From Zestomonas carbonaria (GTDB taxonomy: Bacteria > Pseudomonadota > Gammaproteobacteria > Pseudomonadales > Pseudomonadaceae), in the NCBI RefSeq assembly GCF_904061905.1, contig NZ_CAJFCI010000079.1:1-64000 (forward strand): 64,000 nucleotides of DNA, given 5' to 3'. The first letter of the stretch is position 1. Each line of letters opens with the position of its first letter. Of this stretch, positions 1 through 7,725 are shown one piece after another. A model generated the notes under the pieces. It searched no databases. It was not told the origin of the DNA and saw only the letters and a list, made by a program, of their open reading frames with translations. The translations under genes and the position numbers were made by a program.

Positions 1-149
1 CACCCCGTCCCTCTCCCCCCGGGAGAGGGGCAGGGGTGAGGGAGCAGGGTTTCGACTATCGCCGAAGCCTGGCAGAGCGCCGCTCTCCCACCAGCACATG
101 ACAGACAACAACCCGGCCCGAAGGGGCCGGCAGAAAAAGGGGAATCTCC
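1..149. repeat. REP-like GC hairpin and flgG leader
   Basis: Bases 1-42 hold one unit of the GC-rich palindromic repeat that recurs through the window (a CCCTCTCCC / GGGAGAGGG-type stem followed by a GGGGTGAGGG tail). Bases 113-130 form a second small hairpin (CCGGCCC, loop GAAG, GGGCCGG) just ahead of the flgG start, with a purine run GGGGAA upstream of the ATG. No gene is visible here. flgF would be expected directly upstream of flgG, so its 3' end must lie outside the window or the operon is broken by this repeat. Confidence 0.6.
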
Positions 150-935
150 ATGAGTTCCGCACTCTGGGTCAGCAAGACCGGGCTGGCCGCGCAGGACGCC
201 GCGATGACCGCGGTGGCCAACAACCTGGCCAACGTCAACACCACCGGCTTCAAGAGCGACCGGGTGGTGTTCGAGGACCTGTTCTATTCCATCGAGCTGC
301 AACCTGGCGCCCAGGCCGACCAGGTCAACACCGTGCCGTCCGGCATCCAGCTCGGCAGCGGCGTGCGCGTGGCCGGCACGCAGAAGGTGTTCACCGAAGG
401 CAGCATGCAGACCACCGGCCAGCCGATGGACCTGGCGATCATCGGGCGCGGCTTCTTCCAGGTCGAATCGCCGGACGGCCAGACCTTCTACACCGAGAGC
501 GGCCAGTTGCAGCTCAACGCCGAGGGCATGGTGGTCAACGCCCAGGGCCTGCCGCTGCTGCCCAACATCCAGGTACCGGAAGGCAGCAGCCGTTTCACCG
601 TGGGCAGCGACGGCACCGTCACCGTGGTCCAGGCTGGGGATACCGCGCCCACCGAGTTGGGCCAGATCACCCTGGTCAACTTCGCCAACCCCGCCGGTCT
701 CGAGGCGCTGGGCGGCAACCTGTACCGGGAAACCGTGGCCAGCGGCGAGCCGGTCGAGGGCGCGCCGGGCGAGGACGGCCTGGGCACCCTCAAGCAGGGC
801 GTGCTGGAAGGCTCCAACGTGCAGGTGGTGGAGGCGATGGTCAACATGATCGCCATCCAGCGCGCCTACGAGGCCAACGCCAAGGTGCTGGACGCCGCTT
901 CGGGCATGCAGCAGTTCCTCAACCAGACCGTCTGA
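150..935 (+). CDS. flgG: Flagellar distal rod protein FlgG
   Basis: This 261-residue protein is the distal rod subunit of the flagellum, which crosses the periplasm between the MS ring and the hook. The N-terminus carries the classic rod/hook signature (start SSALWVSKTGLAAQD, then NNLANVNTTGFK around residues 27-38). The C-terminus carries the matching coiled-coil motif (NVQVVEAMVNMIAIQRAYEANAKV), both typical of the FlgB/C/F/G/E family. Length equals that of enterobacterial FlgG (about 260). It is the first gene of a tight flgG-H-I-J-K-L run; flgH starts 5 bases after its stop. The second-flagellum interpretation rests on downstream genes, not on FlgG itself. Confidence 0.95.
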   Translation: MSSALWVSKTGLAAQDAAMTAVANNLANVNTTGFKSDRVVFEDLFYSIELQPGAQADQVNTVPSGIQLGSGVRVAGTQKVFTEGSMQTTGQPMDLAIIGRGFFQVESPDGQTFYTESGQLQLNAEGMVVNAQGLPLLPNIQVPEGSSRFTVGSDGTVTVVQAGDTAPTELGQITLVNFANPAGLEALGGNLYRETVASGEPVEGAPGEDGLGTLKQGVLEGSNVQVVEAMVNMIAIQRAYEANAKVLDAASGMQQFLNQTV

Positions 936-940
936 CCGCC

Positions 941-1603
941 ATGAAAGCCCTTGCCACTCTCTGCGGCCTGCTCCTGCTCGGCGGCTGCGCCAGCTTCAAC
1001 GAGATGCTGCCGGACGAGGACTCCAGCGCCTACCAGCCGCTGGAGCTGGACTACAGCCTGCCGCCGACCACCTCCGGCGGCCTGTTCCGCAGCGGCTACG
1101 GCGGTTCGCTGGTGCAGGACAAGCGCGCGGTGCGGGTCGGCGACATCCTCACCATCGTCCTGCAGGAGTCGACCCAGTCGAGCAAGAGCGCCGGCACCAG
1201 CTTCGGCAAGTCGTCGTCGATCGGCGTCGGCATCCCACGGGTGCTCGGCAAGGACTACGACGACCTGGAAACCTCCGCCTCCGCCGAGCGCGACTTCAGC
1301 GGCTCGGCGAAGAGCTCGCAGCAGAACACCCTGCGCGGCTCCATCGCGGTGACCGTGCACAAGGTGCTGCCCAACGGCACCCTGCTGGTCAAGGGCGAGA
1401 AGTCCCTGCGCCTGAACCAGGGCGACGAGTTCATCCGCTTGACCGGCCTGGTGCGCGTGGACGACATCAACCGCAACAACCAGGTGTCCTCGCAGAACGT
1501 CGCCAACGCGCGGATTTCCTACGCCGGGCGCGGCGCGCTCAACGACAGCAACTCGGCCGGCTGGCTGACGCGCTTCTTCACCCATCCGATCTTCCCGCTG
1601 TGA
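941..1603 (+). CDS. flgH: Flagellar L-ring protein FlgH (lipoprotein)
   Basis: FlgH, 220 residues, forms the outer-membrane L ring around the flagellar rod. The N-terminus is a lipoprotein signal with lipobox LLGGC, so Cys16 is the predicted lipidated residue. The family motifs AVRVGDILTIVLQE and TVHKVLPNGTLLVKGEK are visible in the middle, and VANARISYAGRGALNDSNSAGWLTRFF lies near the C-terminus. The start at 941 gives exactly the signal peptide; a longer upstream reading frame overlapping flgG is spurious. Its stop overlaps the first bases before flgI, consistent with one polycistronic message. Confidence 0.95.
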   Translation: MKALATLCGLLLLGGCASFNEMLPDEDSSAYQPLELDYSLPPTTSGGLFRSGYGGSLVQDKRAVRVGDILTIVLQESTQSSKSAGTSFGKSSSIGVGIPRVLGKDYDDLETSASAERDFSGSAKSSQQNTLRGSIAVTVHKVLPNGTLLVKGEKSLRLNQGDEFIRLTGLVRVDDINRNNQVSSQNVANARISYAGRGALNDSNSAGWLTRFFTHPIFPL

Positions 1604-1614
1604 GACAGGCTGCC

Positions 1615-2718
1615 ATGCGCCCGACGCTGAAGTTCGTTGTCCTGCTGGCCGGCCTGTGCTGGCCGTTGATTTCCCGCGCGGTCCCGCTGATGGACCTGGT
1701 CGACGTCGAGGGCGTGCGCGGCAACCAGTTGATCGGCTATGGCCTGGTGGTCGGCCTGGACGGCACCGGCGACAAGAACCAGGTGAAGTTCACCAGCCAG
1801 TCGGTGACCAACATGATCAAGCAGTTCGGCGTCAACCTGCCGCCGAACGTCGATCCCAAGCTGAAGAACGTCGCCGCGGTGACCGTCACCGCCAGCGTGC
1901 CGCCAAACTACGGGCCGGGGCAGACGGTGGACGTCACCGTGTCCTCGCTGGGCGACGCCAAGAGCCTGCGCGGCGGCCTGCTGCTGATGACGCCGTTGCA
2001 GGGCGTGGACGGCGAGATCTACGCCATCGCCCAGGGCAACCTGGTGGTCGGCGGCGTCAACGCGCAAGGGCAGAGCGGATCCAGCGTCGCCATCAACAGC
2101 GCCAATAGCGGGCTGATCGCCAATGGCGCGACCATCGAGCGGGAAATCCCCAGCGATTTCAGCGAGCGCGAGGAAGTGATCCTCAACGTCCGCCAGCCGA
2201 GCTTCCAGACCGTCAGCCGGGTGGTCGACGCGGTCAACGCGCGCTTCGGCTCCGGCACCGCCACGGCGCTCAACGCCACCAAGGTGTCGCTGCGCGCGCC
2301 GCGGACCAGCACCCAGCGCATGAGCTTCATGGCGATGCTCGAAGCGGTCGAGGTGGAGGAGGGGCGCACCCGGCCGAAGGTGGTGTTCAACAGCCGCACC
2401 GGCACCGTGGTCATTGGCCAGGGCGTGCGGGTCAGGGCCGCCGCGGTGGCCCACGGCAGCCTCACCGTGACCATCAGCGAGAACCCCCAGGTCAGCCAGC
2501 CGAACGCCTTCGGCCGTGGCCAGACGGTGGTCACCCCGCAGTCCGACGTGGACATCAGCCAGGAGAAGCGGCCGATGTTCAAGTGGCCGGAAGGCACCAG
2601 CCTGGACAGCATCATCAGCACCGTGAACAGCCTCGGCGCCACCCCGGACGATGTGATGAGCATCCTCCAGGCCCTGGAGCAGGCCGGCGCCCTGAATGCC
2701 GAACTGATCGTGATCTGA
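1615..2718 (+). CDS. flgI: Flagellar P-ring protein FlgI
   Basis: FlgI, 367 residues, is the periplasmic P-ring protein that surrounds the rod at the peptidoglycan layer. The ATG at 1615 gives a Sec signal peptide ending near SRA-VPLMDLVDVEGVRGNQLIGYGLVVGL, which is the family's invariant mature N-terminus. NMIKQFGVNL, VAAVTVTASVPP and TVVIGQGVRVRAAAVAHGSLTVTI follow in order. A GTG at 1600 overlapping the flgH stop is also in frame but would add five residues ahead of the signal peptide. The gene lies between flgH and flgJ, two bases from the latter. Confidence 0.95.
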   Translation: MRPTLKFVVLLAGLCWPLISRAVPLMDLVDVEGVRGNQLIGYGLVVGLDGTGDKNQVKFTSQSVTNMIKQFGVNLPPNVDPKLKNVAAVTVTASVPPNYGPGQTVDVTVSSLGDAKSLRGGLLLMTPLQGVDGEIYAIAQGNLVVGGVNAQGQSGSSVAINSANSGLIANGATIEREIPSDFSEREEVILNVRQPSFQTVSRVVDAVNARFGSGTATALNATKVSLRAPRTSTQRMSFMAMLEAVEVEEGRTRPKVVFNSRTGTVVIGQGVRVRAAAVAHGSLTVTISENPQVSQPNAFGRGQTVVTPQSDVDISQEKRPMFKWPEGTSLDSIISTVNSLGATPDDVMSILQALEQAGALNAELIVI

Positions 2719-2720
2719 GC

Positions 2721-3716
2721 ATGAGCATCGTATCCCTGACCCAACACCTGAACGCCCGCCGCGAGGCGGACGCCGGCGTCGTCCAGCGCCCGCAACTGGA
2801 AGTGGCCGCCGAGCAGTTCGAGGCGCTGTTCCTGCAACAGATCCTCAAGCAGATGCGCAAGGCCAGCGACGCGCTCGGCGCCGGCAACTCGCTGCGCGGC
2901 CGCGACTCGGAGACCATGCGCGACTTCTACGACGAAGTGCTGGCCGAAAGCCTGGCCAGCCGCAAGCAGACCGGCATCGCCGACCTGCTGGTCAAGCAGC
3001 TCGGCGGCGGCGGGGCGCAACCCGAGGACCTGGAGCGGGCCGGCGCCCTGGCGCGCCAGGCGGAGCTGCCCCGGCGCCCTTCGATGAGCGTGCTGGGCCC
3101 GCTGGCCGGCGCCTGGCAACGTGGCGTGGATAGCCTCGGCGAGGTCTGGCAGGCCGGCACCGCGCAGTTCCAGGCGCTGGTCGACCGGGTCATCCAGCAG
3201 GAGTCCAGCGGCCGCGCCGACGCCGTGTCGTCCAAGGGCGCGCGCGGCCTGATGCAGTTGATGCCGGACACCGCGCGGGAGATGGCCGCCGAGCTCGGCC
3301 TGGCCTACGACGAGGCGCGCCTGACCAGCGACGCCGCCTACAACAAGCGCCTCGGCAGCGCCTACCTGGGCAAGATGCTGGAGCGCTACGACCAGCACCC
3401 GGCCCTCGCCCTGGCCGCCTACAACGCCGGCCCGGCGCGGGTCGACGAGTGGCTGCAACGCAACGGCGACCCGCGTTCCGGTGAGATCGGCGTGGGCGAC
3501 TGGATCGAGCGGATTCCCTTCCGGGAGACCCGCGACTACACCCGGCGCATCCTGGGCGGCCTGTCGCAGGCGGACACATCGCGATTTAAGTCGGCGGACG
3601 ATCCGGTCGCCTTGCAGGAAAGAACACCCATGGCCGCGCTTGGCGGCATCCATCAATCCCGTTCGGCGGCCTTCGCCCAGCCGATCCGGATTGAGCGCAA
3701 GGAGTCTGACTCGTGA
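2721..3716 (+). CDS. flgJ: FlgJ rod-cap protein with SLT-type lytic transglycosylase domain
   Basis: A 331-residue FlgJ. Residues about 20-95 are the rod-binding/capping domain (EQFEALFLQQILKQMRKASD, then MRDFYDEVLAESLA). Residues about 150-300 are not the glucosaminidase domain usual for gammaproteobacterial FlgJ. They form a soluble lytic transglycosylase (SLT, GH23-like) domain: catalytic-type Glu161 in IQQESSGRADAVSSKGARGLMQLMP and the AAYNAGPARV motif around 232-241. The protein caps the growing rod and opens peptidoglycan for it. The ATG at 2721 follows the flgI stop; its stop overlaps the GTG of flgK. SLT-bearing FlgJ is known in some lineages but is notable here. Confidence 0.9.
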   Translation: MSIVSLTQHLNARREADAGVVQRPQLEVAAEQFEALFLQQILKQMRKASDALGAGNSLRGRDSETMRDFYDEVLAESLASRKQTGIADLLVKQLGGGGAQPEDLERAGALARQAELPRRPSMSVLGPLAGAWQRGVDSLGEVWQAGTAQFQALVDRVIQQESSGRADAVSSKGARGLMQLMPDTAREMAAELGLAYDEARLTSDAAYNKRLGSAYLGKMLERYDQHPALALAAYNAGPARVDEWLQRNGDPRSGEIGVGDWIERIPFRETRDYTRRILGGLSQADTSRFKSADDPVALQERTPMAALGGIHQSRSAAFAQPIRIERKESDS

Positions 3717-5080
3717 GCATCCTCGGCCAGATCGGCTACAGCGGCGTGCGGGCCGCCCAGGTGGCGCTGTCCACCACCGGGCAGAACATCGCCAACGTCA
3801 ACACCCCGGGCTTCAGCCGGCTGAGCACGCAGACCGTCTCGCTGGCCGGCACCGGCGCGCTGAGCGCCGGCGGCGGGGTGCAGGTGACCAGCATCCGCCG
3901 GCTGTCCAACGAGTTCCAGAACCAGCAGTTGTGGCGCGCCACCACCGAGCAGAACTATTACTCCAGCGCCCAGCAGTACCTCACCGCGCTGGAGGGGCTG
4001 ATGTCCGGCGACGGGTCGAGCATCAGCGTCGGCCTCGACCGTTTCTTCGCCGCGCTCAGCGAAGCCAGCGCCACGCCGGGCTCGGCCGCGCTGCGCCAGC
4101 AGATCGTCAGCGAGGCGCGCAACCTCAGCCAGCGCTTCAACGGCCTGAACAGCAACATCAAGGCGCAGATCGACGCCCTGCACGAGCAACGCAGCGCCAT
4201 GGTCGCGGAGATCAACGGCCTGTCCGCCAACATCGCCGAACTGAACCGCAAGATCACCGAGACCGAATCGGTGGCCGGCGACAGCACCGCGCTGCGCGAC
4301 CATCGCGAGAGCCTGGTGCAGCAGCTCAGCCAGTACGCCTCGCTACGTATCAACGAAGTGCCGGACGGCTCGCTCAGCGTCGCCCTGGCCAACGGCCAGC
4401 CGCTGGTGGCCGGCCCGTCCGCCGGTCAGTTGAAGGTCGGCGTCGACGGCAACGGCGAGCAGATTCTCTCGCTGACCTTCGCCGGCACCAGCTTCCCGCT
4501 CCGCCAGGACGGCTTCGGCGGCGCGCTCGGCGGGCTCTACGTCAGCGAGCACGGTTCCCTGCGCCCGGCCCAGGAAGCCCTGCACGAGATGGCCGGGCAA
4601 CTGGCGCAGATGATCAACGACACCCTGGCCACCGGCTTCGACCTCGAAGGCAACCCCGGCCAGGCACTGTTCAGCTACGACCCGACCAGCACCACGGGGA
4701 TGCTCGAGGTCAACGACCTGCGTCCCGAGGAGCTGGCGTTTTCCTCGGTGGCCGGCGAGACGGGCAACAACGAAGTGCTGCTGGTGCTGCTCGGCCTGAA
4801 GAGCCAGACGGTCACCATCGGCGGCAGCGCGGTGACCCTGAACGACGCCTACGCCGGCCTGCTCGGCCAGGTGGCCAGCAGCAGCCGTCAGAACCAGGCC
4901 GACCTGAAGACCGCCATCGCTGTCACCGAGCAGGCCCAGGCCCAGCGCGACAGCGTCAGCGCGGTGAGCCTGGACGAGGAGGCGGTCAACCTGATGACCT
5001 ACCAGCAGGCCTACCAGGCCAACATGAAGGTCATCAGCACCGCCAACCAGATGTTCGACGAGATGCTTGCCGCTTTCTGA
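3713..5080 (+). CDS. flgK: Flagellar hook-associated protein 1 FlgK (short form)
   Basis: FlgK (HAP1), 455 residues, is the first hook-filament junction protein. N-terminal motif: ALSTTGQNIANVNTPGFSR, the flagellar rod/hook signature. C-terminal motif: VSLDEEAVNLMTYQQAYQANMKVISTANQMFDEML, typical of FlgK. The protein is clearly shorter than the main polar-flagellum FlgK of P. aeruginosa (near 680 from memory) or E. coli (near 547), and close to lateral-type FlgK proteins. The start is GTG at 3713, overlapping the flgJ stop by four bases. Central variable domains appear reduced, not truncated, because both ends are intact. Confidence 0.93.
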   Translation: MSILGQIGYSGVRAAQVALSTTGQNIANVNTPGFSRLSTQTVSLAGTGALSAGGGVQVTSIRRLSNEFQNQQLWRATTEQNYYSSAQQYLTALEGLMSGDGSSISVGLDRFFAALSEASATPGSAALRQQIVSEARNLSQRFNGLNSNIKAQIDALHEQRSAMVAEINGLSANIAELNRKITETESVAGDSTALRDHRESLVQQLSQYASLRINEVPDGSLSVALANGQPLVAGPSAGQLKVGVDGNGEQILSLTFAGTSFPLRQDGFGGALGGLYVSEHGSLRPAQEALHEMAGQLAQMINDTLATGFDLEGNPGQALFSYDPTSTTGMLEVNDLRPEELAFSSVAGETGNNEVLLVLLGLKSQTVTIGGSAVTLNDAYAGLLGQVASSSRQNQADLKTAIAVTEQAQAQRDSVSAVSLDEEAVNLMTYQQAYQANMKVISTANQMFDEMLAAF

Positions 5081-5120
5081 GCGGGGCAGGGCCTTCCAGC
5101 GGAATAACGGGACTATCGCC

Positions 5121-6035
5121 ATGCGGATCACCAACGCGCAGATCACCGCCACCATGCACAACTCGATGAACCGCAACTCGGCGGAGCTGGGCAAGCTGAT
5201 GCAGCAGATGGCGACCGGGCAGCGCATGATGCTGCCCTCCGACGATCCCATCGCCAGCGTGCGCGTGCTGCGGGTGCAGCGCGAAGAAGCCAGCCTGGCG
5301 CAGTATCGCAGCAACATCGCCAACGTCTCCGGCAGCCTGTCCACCCAGGAGGCCAACCTGCAATCGATGTCCGACTCGATGCTCAGCGTGCGCGACCTGC
5401 TGCTGTGGGCGGCCAACGGCTCCAACACCAGCGAAGACCTGGCGGCCATGGCCGGCGAGCTGGAGAACATCGAGAAGACCATCGTCAGCTTCGCCAACGT
5501 GCGCGACGAGGAAGGCCGCTACCTGTTCTCCGGCACCCTCAGCGACACCCCGGCGCTGACCTTCGACGCCGGCACCGGCAGCTACCAGGTCACCGGCAAC
5601 GCCAAGCACCGCCAGGCGGCGGTGGCCAACGGCGTGCTGATCGACGAGAACGTCACCGCGCTGGAAGTCTTCGGCGCCGGCGCGGACATGCTCAACGAAC
5701 TGCACGCCCTGGTGGCGACCCTCAAGGACCCGGCGCTGGACGCCAGCGACCCGGCGGTGCGCCAGCGGATCGTCGATACCCTGGACAGCCTGGACGCCAC
5801 CCACGGTGGCCTGCTCGGCGCGATCACCGAACTCGGCGGGCGGCAGAACACCCTGACCCTGCTGACCGACAGCAACGACGAGGTGTCGCTGGTCAACCAG
5901 AAGATCGAGGGCGAGCTGTCGCAGCTCGACTACGCCGGCGCGAGCATCGACCTGAACAACTACAAGTTGTCCCTCCAGGCGACCCAGAAGACCTACCTGA
6001 CGATCAACGACCTGTCGCTGTTCAGCCTGTTGTAA
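5121..6035 (+). CDS. flgL: Flagellar hook-associated protein 3 FlgL
   Basis: FlgL (HAP3), 304 residues, links FlgK to the flagellin filament. The N-terminus MRITNAQITATMHNSMNRNSAELGKLMQQMATGQRMMLPSDDPIAS shows the flagellin/FlgL helical domain with the conserved 'SDDP' segment. The C-terminal helix ends in ASIDLNNYKLSLQATQKTYLTINDLSLFSLL, as in the family. The ATG at 5121 is preceded by a short 40-base gap after flgK; an upstream in-frame start overlapping flgK would add 18 residues before the conserved N-terminus and is rejected. It lies directly ahead of the LafW-like gene. Confidence 0.93.
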   Translation: MRITNAQITATMHNSMNRNSAELGKLMQQMATGQRMMLPSDDPIASVRVLRVQREEASLAQYRSNIANVSGSLSTQEANLQSMSDSMLSVRDLLLWAANGSNTSEDLAAMAGELENIEKTIVSFANVRDEEGRYLFSGTLSDTPALTFDAGTGSYQVTGNAKHRQAAVANGVLIDENVTALEVFGAGADMLNELHALVATLKDPALDASDPAVRQRIVDTLDSLDATHGGLLGAITELGGRQNTLTLLTDSNDEVSLVNQKIEGELSQLDYAGASIDLNNYKLSLQATQKTYLTINDLSLFSLL

Positions 6036-6047
6036 GGAGTCGCGGCG

Positions 6048-7085
6048 ATGAAGATCGACACGCAGTTTCCGGCCGTCACCGCCATCGAGCCCCAGGAGCG
6101 CCGGCAGACCCGCAACGACACCCAGGTGGCGCGGGCGCGTCGGCCCCAGCCTCCGGCCGGCGAGGCAGCGCAGCCGGCGCGGGGCTCCGGCAAGGGCGCC
6201 AGCTTCAACATCCAGCTCAACCAGCAGCTCAGCTCCATGCAGTCGGCGGACAGCTACCTGGGTGAGCTGGCCAGCCGGCTCGGCCAGCTCAAGCTCAGCC
6301 TCGGCCGCGAACTGGGCAATCTCCAGGGCGTCGATCGCAAGGGCCTGACGCAGCAGATCAGGCAGGTCAACGAATGGCTCGCCCAGCGTGCCGAGCGTTC
6401 CGGCAACTCGCTGGACGCCACCCTCAAGCTGCGCCTGCACGAACCGGTGCGCGCGCGTTTCAGCCTGGAAGGCCTGGATTCGATCGCCGACATCCAACGC
6501 GCCGGCAAGGAAACCCTGCTGTTCAGCGGCGGCCGCAAGCTGGCCGAACCGCTCGCGGTGGTGCTCGACGAGGGGCTCAGCGAACAGCAGATCCTCCGCC
6601 GCTTCAACGCCAGCCTGGGCCAGGCTGGCATTCGCGTCGAACTGGAGCAGGGCGGCGCGCTGAAGTTCTCCGCGCGGGAAAGCGACTGGCGGCAGCTCAA
6701 GGGCCAACTGGCGGTGCAGGGCGAGGGCAGGCTGTTCGTCCAGGACCAGGCGACCCGCCTCAAGAGCCGGGAGGACGAGTTGCTCGACCTCTCCGGCGAA
6801 CTGGCGCTGGACAGCCAGCGCGAACTGCGCCGCCTGCTCGACAACGTGCTCAACGCCCTCGACAAGATCGCCGCGCTGCGCGAACAGCTCGGCCATCGCC
6901 AGGAGGAAATCCGCGAGTTCCTGGCACGCCAGGCCGGCCAGGACGAGCAGCAGTGGGCGATGGAGTACGCCAGCTCGGTGTTCGATCTGATCCGCCAGAG
7001 CGGCTCCAGTTATGCGGCGGTCACCCAGGCGGTGGTCGCCCAGGCCAACATCAATCGCTTTACCGTGGTGAGCCTGCTTTCTTGA
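6048..7085 (+). CDS. LafW-like putative hook-associated protein of lateral flagella
   Basis: A 345-residue protein 12 bases downstream of flgL. It has a charged, Arg/Pro-rich N-terminus (residues 1-55), then a glutamine-rich helical stretch, and a long predicted helical C-terminus rich in Leu/Arg/Glu (RRLLDNVLNALDKIAALREQLGHRQEEI). Its C-terminal end (SSYAAVTQAVVAQANINRFTVVSLLS) resembles the ends of axial flagellar proteins. I do not recognise the sequence itself with certainty. In lateral flagellar clusters such as E. coli Flag-2 and Vibrio/Aeromonas laf, the gene directly after lfgL is lafW, annotated as a hook-associated protein; position and size fit. No signal peptide, as expected for a flagellar-exported protein. 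Confidence 0.5.
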   Translation: MKIDTQFPAVTAIEPQERRQTRNDTQVARARRPQPPAGEAAQPARGSGKGASFNIQLNQQLSSMQSADSYLGELASRLGQLKLSLGRELGNLQGVDRKGLTQQIRQVNEWLAQRAERSGNSLDATLKLRLHEPVRARFSLEGLDSIADIQRAGKETLLFSGGRKLAEPLAVVLDEGLSEQQILRRFNASLGQAGIRVELEQGGALKFSARESDWRQLKGQLAVQGEGRLFVQDQATRLKSREDELLDLSGELALDSQRELRRLLDNVLNALDKIAALREQLGHRQEEIREFLARQAGQDEQQWAMEYASSVFDLIRQSGSSYAAVTQAVVAQANINRFTVVSLLS

Positions 7086-7176
7086 CGAAACCTCGCCGCA
7101 TGCCTTAAAGCTGCGCGGCAACGAGGTCATGCGGCCGTTCCGGAGGGGAGCGGGCCGTCGATTGAAGGCGAAGTGA

Positions 7177-7521
7177 ATGGTTTATGTACAGCGCGATGGG
7201 CAAGGTAGGTTGTTGAGGGTGGAAAACGAACCTTTCGACGGCATGAACGACACGCTCGCTTTCCAGAGCGAAGAGCTCAAGGCGTGGCTCGATGCCAAGC
7301 TGGAGGTCAGGAGCCGGCTCGACCAGCTCCGCCAGTCCGACCTGGAAATGGTCCGCGTGCTGGAAGACGTGGTGCACATCCTGGTCGAGCGCGGTGTCAT
7401 CAGCTTCACCGACCTGCCGGAGGCCGCGCGGATCAAGCTGGACGAGCGTGCGGTGGCGCGTGCCGAGCTGGAAGGCCTGGCGGACAGCCTGACCGATACC
7501 CTGCTCGAACCGCAGGGCTGA
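7177..7521 (+). CDS. Conserved small Pseudomonas protein of unknown function
   Basis: A 114-residue acidic cytoplasmic protein starting MVYVQRDGQGRLLRVENEPF. The N-terminus looks like a short beta hairpin (YVQRDxxGRLxRVE); residues 35-90 look helical, with SDLEMVRVLEDVVHILVERGVISFTDLPEAARIKL resembling a small helical domain. From memory, similar proteins are widespread in Pseudomonas and are sometimes mislabelled tryptophan synthase beta-like; no function is established. The gene is separated from the flagellar operon by 91 bases and is probably its own unit. No membrane segment or signal peptide. Confidence 0.75.
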   Translation: MVYVQRDGQGRLLRVENEPFDGMNDTLAFQSEELKAWLDAKLEVRSRLDQLRQSDLEMVRVLEDVVHILVERGVISFTDLPEAARIKLDERAVARAELEGLADSLTDTLLEPQG

Positions 7522-7725
7522 TTCCCTCCGACGACGGCGCGCGCCGCCTGGCGGGCGCCGCGCGGAGGCGATACGGCGCATCAGCGGGCCGGTGATCATC
7601 CGGTCTTTTGCAGGCTGGATTGTATTTTGATCGTCATGTAACGTGGTTCCCGACTCGCGCATGGAGCGGCGCCATCCGTCTTCTATGCTGAATCCTTCCC
7701 TTTCCCCCGCAGACAGGAATCGAGC

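Noticed and set aside
98..940. Long plus-strand open frame running into flgH
   Set aside because: It overlaps flgG entirely; only the part from 941 has FlgH character. High-GC shadow frame.
2019..3656. 545-residue minus-strand frame over flgI and flgJ
   Set aside because: Arg/Ala/Gly-rich shadow of real genes, no domain, no ribosome site.
5034..7130. 698-residue minus-strand frame over flgL and the LafW-like gene
   Set aside because: Antisense shadow of well-supported plus-strand genes.
7086..7176. Sigma-28-like TAAAG after the LafW-like gene
   Set aside because: No GCCGATAA-type -10 at the right distance; the following gene is not flagellar.
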